Shown in pieces: positions 52,818 to 60,783 of a stretch of DNA of 64,000 nucleotides; within the stretch, counting starts at the first letter, position 1, and each line of letters begins with the position of its first letter. Below the pieces are notes generated by a model that ran no database searches, was not told the origin of the DNA, and saw only the letters and a program-made list of their open reading frames with translations. Made by a program: the position numbers and the translations under genes. The DNA lies in assembly GCF_001750285.1 (NCBI RefSeq), contig NZ_MAMP01000001.1, positions 186,001-250,000 of the forward strand, given 5' to 3'. Origin of the DNA: Domibacillus iocasae (lineage in GTDB: Bacteria; Bacillota; Bacilli; Bacillales; Domibacillaceae).

Positions 52818-55671
52818 TTTGACCAGAACCTTTCTCTGGATAGAAAATAACGCCTTGCTGCATTGGCTCCGTTAAAAACCCCAGGATGGCTTTCGACAAC
52901 TCGTTAGGAGGATACGGTTTCGTTAAATAATGATCAATTTGACTTAGTTTTTCTGCCTCTTCTGTTTGGTTAAGCGCAGAAGAAATAATGATTGGAATGT
53001 TCCGGGTTTCTTTTTCTTCTTTTAAAAGGCCTACTAAATCCCACCCATTTAAATCGTCCCCAAGCATTATGTCAATGACAACGCCTACAAGCGGTGTTCG
53101 TTTTGCTTCTTCAAAGGCTTCAGACGGATTCAAGTGATAGATCACCGTAAAGCCATTCATCTTTAGTTCTTCTGATAACAGGAGAGCCAGACTCATATCA
53201 TCTTCAACAATCATAACAGACGGACTGTTTTCTTTTCCTTCCTCACGAGCCATCCCGCCCGTTCCGGATGAAAGAAGCGGCAATGAAAAACGGACTGTTG
53301 TTCCTTTTTCCTCTTCTGATTCAATTGTAATCATGCCATTATGCTTTTCGATAATCTCGCGGCAAATCGCCAGCCCCAGTCCTGTTCCGCCAATTTTCCT
53401 GCGCGCGCTGTTATCAATGCGCTGGAATTTATTAAATAGCTTCGGTACAGCTTCGGCTGGAATGCCAATGCCTTCATCCCGTATCGACACAACGACCTGA
53501 TTTTCTTCATTTGAAAGGTTCAACGTTACGTGGCCGCCATCCGGCGAAAACTTAATCGCATTGCCGATGATATTGGTCAGCACTTGGGCGAGACGCTCTT
53601 TGTCACCTTCAATTCGCACATCTGTCGCTTCATCCACTACAACAATCGGGTGACTGCTTTCTGAGCGGAAACGGGCCACAGCTTCAACAGCTATCTCATT
53701 GATTTGCAATTCTTCTATTTGATAAACTTGACTGCCCGCCTCCATTCGCTGTAAATCTAAGAAATCGTTAATCAAGTTTGTCAGTCTTTTCGCTTCTTTG
53801 TAAATCGTTTCCAAGTACTTTTTTTGTTTTTCCGGCTTCAACTGCTTATGAAGCAGCAGTTCCGTGAAACCAAGAACACTTGAGAGCGGCGTGCGCAGTT
53901 CATGGCTCACAGTGCTGACCAGCTCCGTTTTCATCTGATCGACTTCATACTCTTTTGTAATATCACGATGAACAAAAATGGTTCCTGTTTTTTCTCCATC
54001 AATTAAAACCGGGGCGCTGTATACATCAATGACCCGTTCTGAGGGCTCTAAAACTCTATACCGGTATTCATAGACACCGTGTTCATATTTAGATATGCAG
54101 TTTTCCAGAAATCCTCTCATTTTTGGCGGATCATCGGTTTGACTGGCCAGCTGATCAATCCACTGTCCTTTTTCAACCGCTGCATCAAGCGGCACATTGC
54201 CGCAATTAAGAATCGAGCAAAGCGCTTCATTTCGCTGCAGCATCATACCATCAGTCCCAACAAGTTGAATTCCTTCGTTGATGTTGTTTACAATCTGTTC
54301 ATTTAATACCCGTTCTTTTACATTGCGTTCATACAACTGAATGCGTTCAATGGCCAAGGAAATCCGATTGACCAAACCAAGCAGGTCTTTTTGTTCTTCC
54401 GAAGAAAAAGGATGCCCAATTCTTGCACCACCGAATAAAGCCGTCATCTGTCCATCTTGATTGCGTACACCTGCAAAATACTCATGAATATAGACTGTTT
54501 CTGAAGCAAGCCCTTTTTCCTGAACCGCTTCTCTTTTCACTGTAAAAAAAGAGTCTTCTTTCAGCCGCTGATCAATGTATTTAATGCGGCTTTTGGAAAA
54601 CTCATCAAACAAAGCCTTTGTTACGCCTTTCAATGCATATTCTCCGCTGTCCCGAAGCCAGAACAGTCCCAAATCCAATTGATAGACCTTATCCAAATAT
54701 TCCAGGACCGAGTCTGCAAGCTCTTGTTTGTCGAGTGAAAAAGAAAGCACATGATTTAATTCATTGTAGCGCTCCAGCCGTTCTTTCGTTTGTCTTGTTT
54801 CACAAAGCGAATCTTCAATTTTTATTTGGTGCTCCTGCAGCTCTTCCTGCTGCATAATAAGCTCTTCATTTTGAGCCATTAGCTCTTCTTCTTTTTCTTG
54901 GATGGTTCGAATCATGGACCCGAACGAAGAAAACAACACACCGATTTCGTCATTTCGATCGACCGGCAGCAAGGAAAAGCTTTTTCCGGATGCGAAATCA
55001 TCTGCTGCTTTTCTCATATGTTCAAGCGGTCTTACAATTTCTTTCATCATGCGCCAAATTAAGTATGTAATAAACAAGAATAATAGAAAGATAAAGACAA
55101 TCATCATTAGTGTGAATTGATTGGCCTGCTGAAGCATTTCTTCTGATAAAGCTTCCAAATCATCATCAATATCCGTTTTATATTGCTTTGCATAAGCCAC
55201 AAATTGATTTACCGAATCCGTTAGGCCGCTGCTAGAAAACTCGCGAAGCCCCTCATAATCATCTCTTTCTACCATTTCAATCAGGGCAGGCAGTGATTCA
55301 TTTTCATAGGCAGCCATAAATTCAGTAAGCTGTTGTGTTAATTGTTTTTCTTCCATATTTAAATGAATGTTTTTTAATTCAGTCAATGCCTCGTTTACTT
55401 GTTCAATATCTACATACACCTGCTCAAGCTCTTCATTATTTTGAAAAGCCACATACCCTCTTGCCCGAAAAAACATATCATTTAGCGAATCCCGCAGTGT
55501 CTCCAATTTCACCTGCTTATCATATAATGCTTCTCGCTTTGACATCAATTCTTCTTGTGAATGTTTCATATAAACAAAGGCACCAGCCCCCGCTGCTGTT
55601 AACAAAAATAAAATAGACAATGATAAAAGTAAATAACGGCGCCGAATGCCGGATGTTACAGCTTCTTTCAT
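52804..55671 (-). CDS. Transmembrane hybrid histidine kinase (HAMP-GAF-PAS-HisKA-HATPase-REC)
   Basis: The 955-residue protein has membrane helix 1 (about 12-35), an extracellular helical domain resembling CHASE3 (about 36-188), helix 2 (about 189-211), HAMP, a coiled coil, a GAF-like region (about 310-460) and PAS (about 470-580). HisKA follows with His590 (VSHELRTPLSSVLG), HATPase with DEGIGIP and GTGLGLAICREI, and a receiver with Asp867 (VVIDIMLG). It shares an operon with the glycoside hydrolase and faces the GGDEF/GT2 operon. It is the probable sensor feeding the Hpt/REC proteins there. GGGAGG precedes the ATG. The signal is unknown. Confidence 0.9.
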   Translation of the reverse strand: MKEAVTSGIRRRYLLLSLSILFLLTAAGAGAFVYMKHSQEELMSKREALYDKQVKLETLRDSLNDMFFRARGYVAFQNNEELEQVYVDIEQVNEALTELKNIHLNMEEKQLTQQLTEFMAAYENESLPALIEMVERDDYEGLREFSSSGLTDSVNQFVAYAKQYKTDIDDDLEALSEEMLQQANQFTLMMIVFIFLLFLFITYLIWRMMKEIVRPLEHMRKAADDFASGKSFSLLPVDRNDEIGVLFSSFGSMIRTIQEKEEELMAQNEELIMQQEELQEHQIKIEDSLCETRQTKERLERYNELNHVLSFSLDKQELADSVLEYLDKVYQLDLGLFWLRDSGEYALKGVTKALFDEFSKSRIKYIDQRLKEDSFFTVKREAVQEKGLASETVYIHEYFAGVRNQDGQMTALFGGARIGHPFSSEEQKDLLGLVNRISLAIERIQLYERNVKERVLNEQIVNNINEGIQLVGTDGMMLQRNEALCSILNCGNVPLDAAVEKGQWIDQLASQTDDPPKMRGFLENCISKYEHGVYEYRYRVLEPSERVIDVYSAPVLIDGEKTGTIFVHRDITKEYEVDQMKTELVSTVSHELRTPLSSVLGFTELLLHKQLKPEKQKKYLETIYKEAKRLTNLINDFLDLQRMEAGSQVYQIEELQINEIAVEAVARFRSESSHPIVVVDEATDVRIEGDKERLAQVLTNIIGNAIKFSPDGGHVTLNLSNEENQVVVSIRDEGIGIPAEAVPKLFNKFQRIDNSARRKIGGTGLGLAICREIIEKHNGMITIESEEEKGTTVRFSLPLLSSGTGGMAREEGKENSPSVMIVEDDMSLALLLSEELKMNGFTVIYHLNPSEAFEEAKRTPLVGVVIDIMLGDDLNGWDLVGLLKEEKETRNIPIIISSALNQTEEAEKLSQIDHYLTKPYPPNELSKAILGFLTEPMQQGVIFYPEKGSGQNESK

Positions 55672-55744
55672 GCTTAATCCTCCCTTTCCATTCCATATTT
55701 TTCATTATAGACCGTTACAATAGTAACGGAAAGCAATAAAAAAA

Positions 55745-55761
55745 CCCGCTATATAAGCGGG
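55745..55761 (-). terminator. Terminator of rodA
   Basis: CCCGCT (55745-55750) and AGCGGG (55756-55761), then TTTTTTTTA on the minus strand. Confidence 0.75.
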
Positions 55762-56934
55762 CTACGATTGATCAGATGAAAACATATAGTGACGTTCATT
55801 GTACGTAATCGAGAAAACAAGTGCCAGCGCCAGCATATTCCCCATAAGCGAGCTGCCCCCGTAGCTGATAAACGGCAGTGGAATCCCGGTAATTGGCAGA
55901 AGCCCAATCGTCATACCGATGTTCTGGAACGCATGGAATGTAATCATCGCAATCACACCTGCACACATGTAAGAATAATAGGGTACTTTTGTTGTTAATG
56001 CGAGTTTCGTAATGTGATAGATCAGCACGAAAAAGAGACTGACGACGATCGATGCACCAATGAATCCATACTCTTCTCCAATAATACTAAAAATAAAGTC
56101 CGTGTGGCTTTCAGGGAGATAAACTTCCCGATAGCCAAACCCTTTGCCCATTGTCTGCCCGGAACCAATGGCAAGAAGCGACCTTGTTAAATGGAAACCA
56201 GTCGAGCTTTCATAGTTGTAAGGGTCCAGCCAGGAATAGATACGGCCGAACTGATACTGCTTCACGCCCATATATTTTTCCAGAATGGCCGGGTGCCATA
56301 AAACCATGTAAAAGATAAGCGCAATAAGCGCCGATGCACTCCCAAATAATGGAAGCAATATTTTCCAGGTGATGCCAGAAACAAAAATCATCCCAAGCAA
56401 AATGGAAATTAACACAAGCGACGTGCCAAGATCGGGCTGCTGCATAATTAAGAGAAGCGGCACTCCAGTTGTAGCTCCAAGCTTTACCAGAAGAAGTAAA
56501 TCACTTTGAATCGTTTTAATCGGATTTTTCAAATGGTGATTCACCATAATCCGGGACAGCGTTAAAACAAGAAAAATTTTAAAAAACTCGGATGGCTGGA
56601 TTTGTCCTATTCCGGGAAAACGATACCAGCTTTTTGCGCCATTAATTGTCGGCGCAATGGATGACGGTGCAATAATTAAAAAAACAAGCAGAAAGATCCC
56701 GATGCCGTACAAATACCAAGACATGCCATGAAATTGATCTGAATCAAAGCGGATAAATAAAGTGATAATGCCAATTCCAACCACATACCAGACAACTTGC
56801 CGGATGACAAAGTTTGTACCATATTGACCGGTCGTCTGTGCACTGTAAATCGCGACACAGCTGACGATAAATAACATAAGCAAAATTAACATCAATCCGT
56901 AATCAATACGGCTTGATTGTTGTTGAGAATTCAT
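55762..56934 (-). CDS. rodA: FtsW/RodA/SpoVE-family peptidoglycan polymerase, RodA-like
   Basis: This 390-residue SEDS protein has ten predicted membrane helices. Conserved parts are GAKSWYRFPGIGQIQPSEF, MQQPDLGTSLV (with the catalytic Asp of the family), SGQTMGKGFGYREVYLPESHTDFIF and GIPLPFISYGGSSLM. It polymerises lipid II glycan together with a class B penicillin-binding protein during cell elongation. Length and the FRFDSDQFHGMSWYLYG-like second loop fit RodA rather than FtsW. GAGGAG precedes the ATG. It is monocistronic. Confidence 0.85.
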   Translation of the reverse strand: MNSQQQSSRIDYGLMLILLMLFIVSCVAIYSAQTTGQYGTNFVIRQVVWYVVGIGIITLFIRFDSDQFHGMSWYLYGIGIFLLVFLIIAPSSIAPTINGAKSWYRFPGIGQIQPSEFFKIFLVLTLSRIMVNHHLKNPIKTIQSDLLLLVKLGATTGVPLLLIMQQPDLGTSLVLISILLGMIFVSGITWKILLPLFGSASALIALIFYMVLWHPAILEKYMGVKQYQFGRIYSWLDPYNYESSTGFHLTRSLLAIGSGQTMGKGFGYREVYLPESHTDFIFSIIGEEYGFIGASIVVSLFFVLIYHITKLALTTKVPYYSYMCAGVIAMITFHAFQNIGMTIGLLPITGIPLPFISYGGSSLMGNMLALALVFSITYNERHYMFSSDQS

Positions 56935-57091
56935 GTAAACTCCTCTTTCTACTAAAAATAGGCCAGTTTCTATTATAACGTTCTTGAGTCATTGTACAAC
57001 AGTCAAACGGTTCAGAAACAAGAAATCTTTCAACAAGCATGGTAAAATACTTAAGCAAAAAACTATTATATAAGAAGAAAGGGTGTTTGAA

Positions 57092-57412
57092 ATGGAAGCT
57101 ATTAAAACGAACGAACAATTTGAAGAAATTATTGCCGGAAGCGAACCGGTCATCATTAAGTTTTACGCCGGCTGGTGCCCGGACTGCACAAGAATGGATA
57201 TGTTTATTGATGACATTATCGCCGATTACGGACAGTATCGCTGGTTTGAATTGAACCGTGATGATTTTCCTGATGCGGCGCAAAAATATGACGTGATGGG
57301 CATACCAAGCCTGCTTTTATTCCAAGATGGCGAAAAGCTGGCACATTTGCACAGCGCCAACGCCAAGTCTCCGGAAGAAGTACGCGACTACCTGGAAAGT
57401 TTGCCTGTTTAA
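57092..57412 (+). CDS. Thioredoxin-family protein
   Basis: I chose the ATG at 57092 because AAAGGGTG precedes it, giving 106 residues. It has a thioredoxin fold with active site WCPDC in KFYAGWCPDCTRMD and cis-proline in MGIPSLLLFQDG. The CPDC dithiol suggests a YtpP/thioredoxin-like reductase or electron donor in the cytoplasm, as there is no signal peptide. It is transcribed divergently from rodA and ends in its own terminator. Confidence 0.85.
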   Translation: MEAIKTNEQFEEIIAGSEPVIIKFYAGWCPDCTRMDMFIDDIIADYGQYRWFELNRDDFPDAAQKYDVMGIPSLLLFQDGEKLAHLHSANAKSPEEVRDYLESLPV

Positions 57413-57419
57413 TAAAAAA

Positions 57420-57442
57420 GGATGCTGCCGCATCCTTTTTTT
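57420..57442 (+). terminator. Terminator of the thioredoxin-like gene
   Basis: GGATGC-TGCC-GCATCC followed by TTTTTTT. Confidence 0.85.
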
Positions 57443-57462
57443 GAGCGATTATTTTACTGCGT

Positions 57463-57571
57463 TCGCCGGTATTTTGCTGATTGCTCCTGAATGAACTGTG
57501 TGATCGCCGGTATTTTTCATTTAGAACCGGTTTGTGCTGGTTGATCGCCGATATTTAATTTTATCGGCGAT
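57463..57571. repeat. Short direct repeats and hairpin between terminator and CobW gene
   Basis: TCGCCGGTATTTT occurs at 57463-57475 and 57504-57516, with a diverged copy TCGCCGATATTTA at 57545-57557. The last forms a perfect 10-bp hairpin (ATCGCCGATA 57544-57553 with TATCGGCGAT 57562-57571) just after the CobW stop. It may act as the CobW terminator, though the T-run is poor. Confidence 0.5.
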
Positions 57572-57616
57572 AGCCGCCCGCATGCCAGCATTACGTTAAA
57601 GGCGTAAAAAAATTGC

Positions 57617-58528
57617 TTAAAATACCCCTTCAAGCTTATTTAACTGCTTCCGAAGAACCTCTTCGTCAAGCCCATCCCCAATGATCACGATAACCGTTTG
57701 CAGCTTCATCGGCTGCGGCTGAAAAAAAGGCACGCCATATGCATATTGAAACAGTTCAGGCCGTTCACCGGAATCCTCAAATTTCACAAACCCTTTTATC
57801 CGAAGTACCGAATCCGGCAGCTTCTCCACCCATTTGATAAAAGCGGCCCGCGGCACATGATTGACAAACTCATAAGCAAATGTCCGAACGTGCAAATGAT
57901 GGTGCACGTGGTGGTCTTCTGCCGACCGGCTGCCGCCGCCAAACGTGATGCCCCCTTCCATTTTCCCAAAACTCATTTCTCGAAGATCCACTTTTTCATT
58001 AAGGGACCGAATACCTTTTTTAACCTCAGCCAGTGCTTTTTCGTTCACAAGATCTATTTTTGTAAGTGCGACAACGTCACTCCAGCGCGCCTGGTCTTCC
58101 ATTAGTTTCCGGTGCGCAATCGGAAGACGGTTTCGTTCCATCCAGCGGGCGCAGTCAACAAGTGTTAAAATGCCTTTTACGTCAATTTGCATGGCAATAA
58201 TCGGCGACGTGCATGCATCCAGCACTTCCATCGGATGCGCGGCACCAGTTGTTTCAATATAAATAACATCTGGCCGATGGTCTTTATAAAGCGTCAGCAG
58301 CTCAACTTCGATTTCATCTTTAATCGTGCAGCAAATGCAGCCATTAAGCATATCCCTCACCGCTGTTTCTTCTCCAAGCAGAGCTGAATCGACGGACATG
58401 GCTCCAATTTCATTCATTAACACAGCCACTTTTCGTCCGGCTTTTTTTTCTTTTTCAAGCAATTGAAGCAGCAGTGTTGTTTTGCCGCTGCCGAGAAAAC
58501 CACCAATAATATAAAGCTCTGTTTTCAT
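57617..58528 (-). CDS. CobW/COG0523-family GTPase (metal chaperone)
   Basis: The 303-residue protein has Walker A GGFLGSGKTTLL, the metal-binding motif CICC in NGCICCTIKDE, switch ETTGAAHP and guanine-binding TKIDLV. A His-rich loop (EDHHVHHHLHVRTF, about 205-218) and a C-terminal CobW_C domain follow. COG0523 proteins insert or deliver zinc, cobalt or iron. ZagA/YciC are the Bacillus relatives but longer. No Zur box was evident upstream. AAGGAAGG precedes the ATG. The metal cannot be read from the sequence. Confidence 0.85.
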   Translation of the reverse strand: MKTELYIIGGFLGSGKTTLLLQLLEKEKKAGRKVAVLMNEIGAMSVDSALLGEETAVRDMLNGCICCTIKDEIEVELLTLYKDHRPDVIYIETTGAAHPMEVLDACTSPIIAMQIDVKGILTLVDCARWMERNRLPIAHRKLMEDQARWSDVVALTKIDLVNEKALAEVKKGIRSLNEKVDLREMSFGKMEGGITFGGGSRSAEDHHVHHHLHVRTFAYEFVNHVPRAAFIKWVEKLPDSVLRIKGFVKFEDSGERPELFQYAYGVPFFQPQPMKLQTVIVIIGDGLDEEVLRKQLNKLEGVF

Positions 58529-58616
58529 CTTTTCATACCTTCCTTAAATCAAAATAATTCCGATTTAACGCACCCTCTTTATTCTACACATTTCTTCTCT
58601 TTTTGCCAAAACAAAA

Positions 58617-58638
58617 AGCAGGAGTTCTCTCTCCTGCT
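58617..58638 (-). terminator. Terminator of the 44-residue ORF
   Basis: AGCAGGAG (58617-58624) and CTCCTGCT (58631-58638) form a perfect stem with TTTTTG after it. It overlaps the stop codon of the small gene. Confidence 0.8.
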
Positions 58639-58772
58639 TAATCGGGCTTCACGACTGATGACAATTTCTCGGTAATAAGCGTCAACAATGCTGTTAATTC
58701 TGTATCTCGCTGTTCACCATGCAAATATGCTTCCTGCATGACTTCAAGCAGTTTTTGCTGTTCACGGGACAT
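58638..58772 (-). CDS. Small hypothetical protein, 44 residues
   Basis: The frame MSREQQKLLEVMQEAYLHGE continues to end in VVKPD and TAA. AAAGGAG lies 7 bases before the ATG and a perfect terminator overlaps the stop, so gene structure is good. The product is a charged, probably all-helical, soluble peptide without Cys or signal sequence. I do not recognise the family. It lies between the CobW and HxlR genes on the same strand. Confidence 0.65.
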   Translation of the reverse strand: MSREQQKLLEVMQEAYLHGEQRDTELTALLTLITEKLSSVVKPD

Positions 58773-58846
58773 ATTATTTCTCCTTTAATCTTATTCTCTG
58801 TCCCCTTCCCGTTACGCTGCCCGCTAAAACGAGACAAAAGTCGCGA

Positions 58847-59164
58847 TTATTGTACTTGTTCTTCGATTTCCATCCAATCTTGCGCCCAATGCTCAATTTC
58901 GCTTATAACTGCTCTCAGCGCACGGCCTTTTTCAGTCAATGTATATTCAACCCGGACTGGTACTTCTGCATACACTTTTCTTGTGACAACACCTTCGTCT
59001 TCTAACTCTTTCAGCCGTTCTGTCAGCAATTTTCCGCTGATCGGAAATCCCGCTTTAATCTCAGAAAAACGCTGCGGACCATCAAGAAGCTGCTTAATGA
59101 CAAGCCCTGTCCAGCGTTTACCTAAAAGCTGCATCGCTTTTTCGACTTTCGGACAAAGATTCAT
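58847..59164 (-). CDS. HxlR-family winged-helix regulator
   Basis: This 105-residue HxlR/YodB-type protein has MNLCPKVEKAMQLLGKRWT with the conserved N-terminal Cys4 and winged-helix parts RFSEIKAGFPISGKLLTERL and YTLTEKGRAL. Several HxlR proteins sense electrophiles or oxidants through this Cys. GAGGTG precedes the ATG. A palindrome at 59181-59199 just upstream may be its own operator. No divergent target gene is close, as the nearest + gene starts 370 bp away. Confidence 0.85.
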   Translation of the reverse strand: MNLCPKVEKAMQLLGKRWTGLVIKQLLDGPQRFSEIKAGFPISGKLLTERLKELEDEGVVTRKVYAEVPVRVEYTLTEKGRALRAVISEIEHWAQDWMEIEEQVQ

Positions 59165-59534
59165 ACCCTTTCACCTCTTTTGTATAACATAAGTATACAC
59201 CATTTTTTAAAAAAATGATATCTTTCCACTTTTTAAAACCTAGTTACTTGACTTGTTCAAATCATTTTTTTATATTTAGTTTCTAAAAGTAACAAAATTA
59301 AATCAAAATTGACGTATGCAACATGCCAAGCATTTATACAAAATCAGATTTTTATATAAACATTTCACATCTCCTCTCTTACTACATAATTCCATAAGAC
59401 CATGTTGCCTCTATTAAAAAATTCATTAATCGTTCGAAAAAAACACAAAAAATTTATCGATTTGACATGTACTCGACATAATTCCCGGGTAAAATAAAAT
59501 CATCTAGTAAAGGAATTGCATAGGAGGAAGAATT
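59165..59534. other. AT-rich divergent intergenic region
   Basis: It holds the probable HxlR operator at 59181 and, near 59465-59495, promoter-like TTGACA and TAAAAT boxes for the secreted repeat protein, with non-standard spacing. No ORF looks real here. Confidence 0.4.
59181..59199. promoter_or_regulatory. Candidate HxlR autoregulatory operator
   Basis: TGTATA (59181-59186) and TATACA (59194-59199) form a perfect inverted repeat with a 7-base spacer, 17 bp before the HxlR start codon. Confidence 0.45.
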
Positions 59535-59993
59535 ATGAAGAAGAAAACAATGTCATATGTTATGACCGGCGCGCTATCGATTACGATTTTAAGCGGTGTT
59601 CACTCTTCTCCAGCGCAAGCCGCCTCCCCGCCCCTTATTAAAGAACAGGTGGCACCGTCCGTCGCACGAACTGGAACGAAAAATTTCGCTGATGTTCTCG
59701 CCGATCAGGCAGCAGCACTCGGCATTCATATTGAAGGCGATGATTTGGAGACAGCAGCAAAAAAAGTCCGGCTGGCAAAACTGCAAAATCAAGCGGCTGC
59801 GCTCGGTATAAAGACTGACAGAAAAGATGAAAAAACGCTTCGTCTCGAGGTAAAAAAGAGCCATGAAGCACATGTACATAACGTGGCTGACTACTTTGGC
59901 ATTGAAACAACCGGGCAGCGTACGAAAGACTTGATTGCTGCTATTTCTAATATAAATCCAGAAGCGGCTGAAAAATTAAATGGATTTTATTAA
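59535..59993 (+). CDS. Secreted protein with QAAALGI-type repeats
   Basis: The 152-residue protein has a Sec signal peptide with cleavage likely after SSPAQA (about residue 29). The mature part holds three related units of about 30 residues: ADQAAALGIHIEGDDLETAA, QNQAAALGIKTDRKDEKTL and VADYFGIETTGQRTKDLI. Each is a short helix, a GI turn and a charged helix, the look of a cell-wall or SAP-like three-unit domain. I do not recognise the family. Good ribosome binding site (GGAGG) and terminator. It is convergent with nothing and precedes a two-component system. Confidence 0.75.
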   Translation: MKKKTMSYVMTGALSITILSGVHSSPAQAASPPLIKEQVAPSVARTGTKNFADVLADQAAALGIHIEGDDLETAAKKVRLAKLQNQAAALGIKTDRKDEKTLRLEVKKSHEAHVHNVADYFGIETTGQRTKDLIAAISNINPEAAEKLNGFY

Positions 59994-60017
59994 AACCGGC
60001 CAAGGGAGGCCGGTTTT
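59992..60017 (+). terminator. Terminator of the secreted repeat protein gene
   Basis: AAAACCGGCC (59992-60001) and GGCCGGTTTT (60008-60017) form a perfect stem with a T-run. Confidence 0.85.
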
Positions 60018-60099
60018 TTGTCGAACCTGTTTTAGGATGCATCCCGCTGACTGAATGAACTTGGCCACAGCGCTACAAAAAGGAAAGGAAGTATGTACA

Positions 60100-60783
60100 A
60101 TGCAAACCATTTTAATTGCGGAGGACGAACCAGCGATCAGCCAAGTGCTGAAAGTATATTTGGTGAAAGCAGGATTTCAGGTCGTGCAGGCTTTTAATGG
60201 AACAGAAGCAGTGGAAAAATTTCATTCTCTTTCTCCCTCGCTTGTCCTTCTTGATGTCATGATGCCTGGTAAGGACGGTTGGACTGTATTAAAGGAAATC
60301 CGGGAATCCGGCAGCTGCCCGGTCATTATGCTGACGGCACTAAACGATGTAAATTACCGGCTGGACGGGTTAAATGGCGGTGCAGACGATTATATTTCAA
60401 AGCCCTTTATCGCAGATGAAATGGTCGCACGCGTAAGAGCGGTGCTGCGCCGTTCCGAAGAAAACCGGCCGGATGAAAAAGTTCATCAATTTGGCAGCCT
60501 GACGATCGATTTTACAGCGCACCGCATTACGCTGGCTGGGAAAGAAATTACTCTGACGCCCCGTGACTTGTCTCTTCTCTTGTTTTTAGCATCCTCCCCT
60601 AACCGGACATTCACGCGTGATCAGCTGCTTGATGAAGTATGGGGGCATGACTACGATGGAAGCGACCGCGCTGTCGATCTGTCGGTAAAACGGATTCGCA
60701 AAGCGCTCGCAAAATGGCCGGCATCTGAGGGAGAAATCAAAACGCTGCGCGGATTGGGGTATCAGTTTGTTGTTGAGGAATAA
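60100..60783 (+). CDS. OmpR-family response regulator
   Basis: I chose the ATG at 60100 because AAGGAAAGGAAG precedes it, giving 227 residues. The receiver (about 1-120) has EDE (8-10), Asp52 (LLDVMMP), the Thr of MLTALND and the Lys of ISKPFIAD. A winged-helix trans_reg_C domain follows (about 130-227; LTPRDLSLLLFL, FTRDQLLDEVWG, VDLSVKRIRKAL). It pairs with the kinase encoded next, which overlaps it by 17 bp. The target is unknown. The adjacent secreted protein is a candidate. Confidence 0.9.
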   Translation: MQTILIAEDEPAISQVLKVYLVKAGFQVVQAFNGTEAVEKFHSLSPSLVLLDVMMPGKDGWTVLKEIRESGSCPVIMLTALNDVNYRLDGLNGGADDYISKPFIADEMVARVRAVLRRSEENRPDEKVHQFGSLTIDFTAHRITLAGKEITLTPRDLSLLLFLASSPNRTFTRDQLLDEVWGHDYDGSDRAVDLSVKRIRKALAKWPASEGEIKTLRGLGYQFVVEE

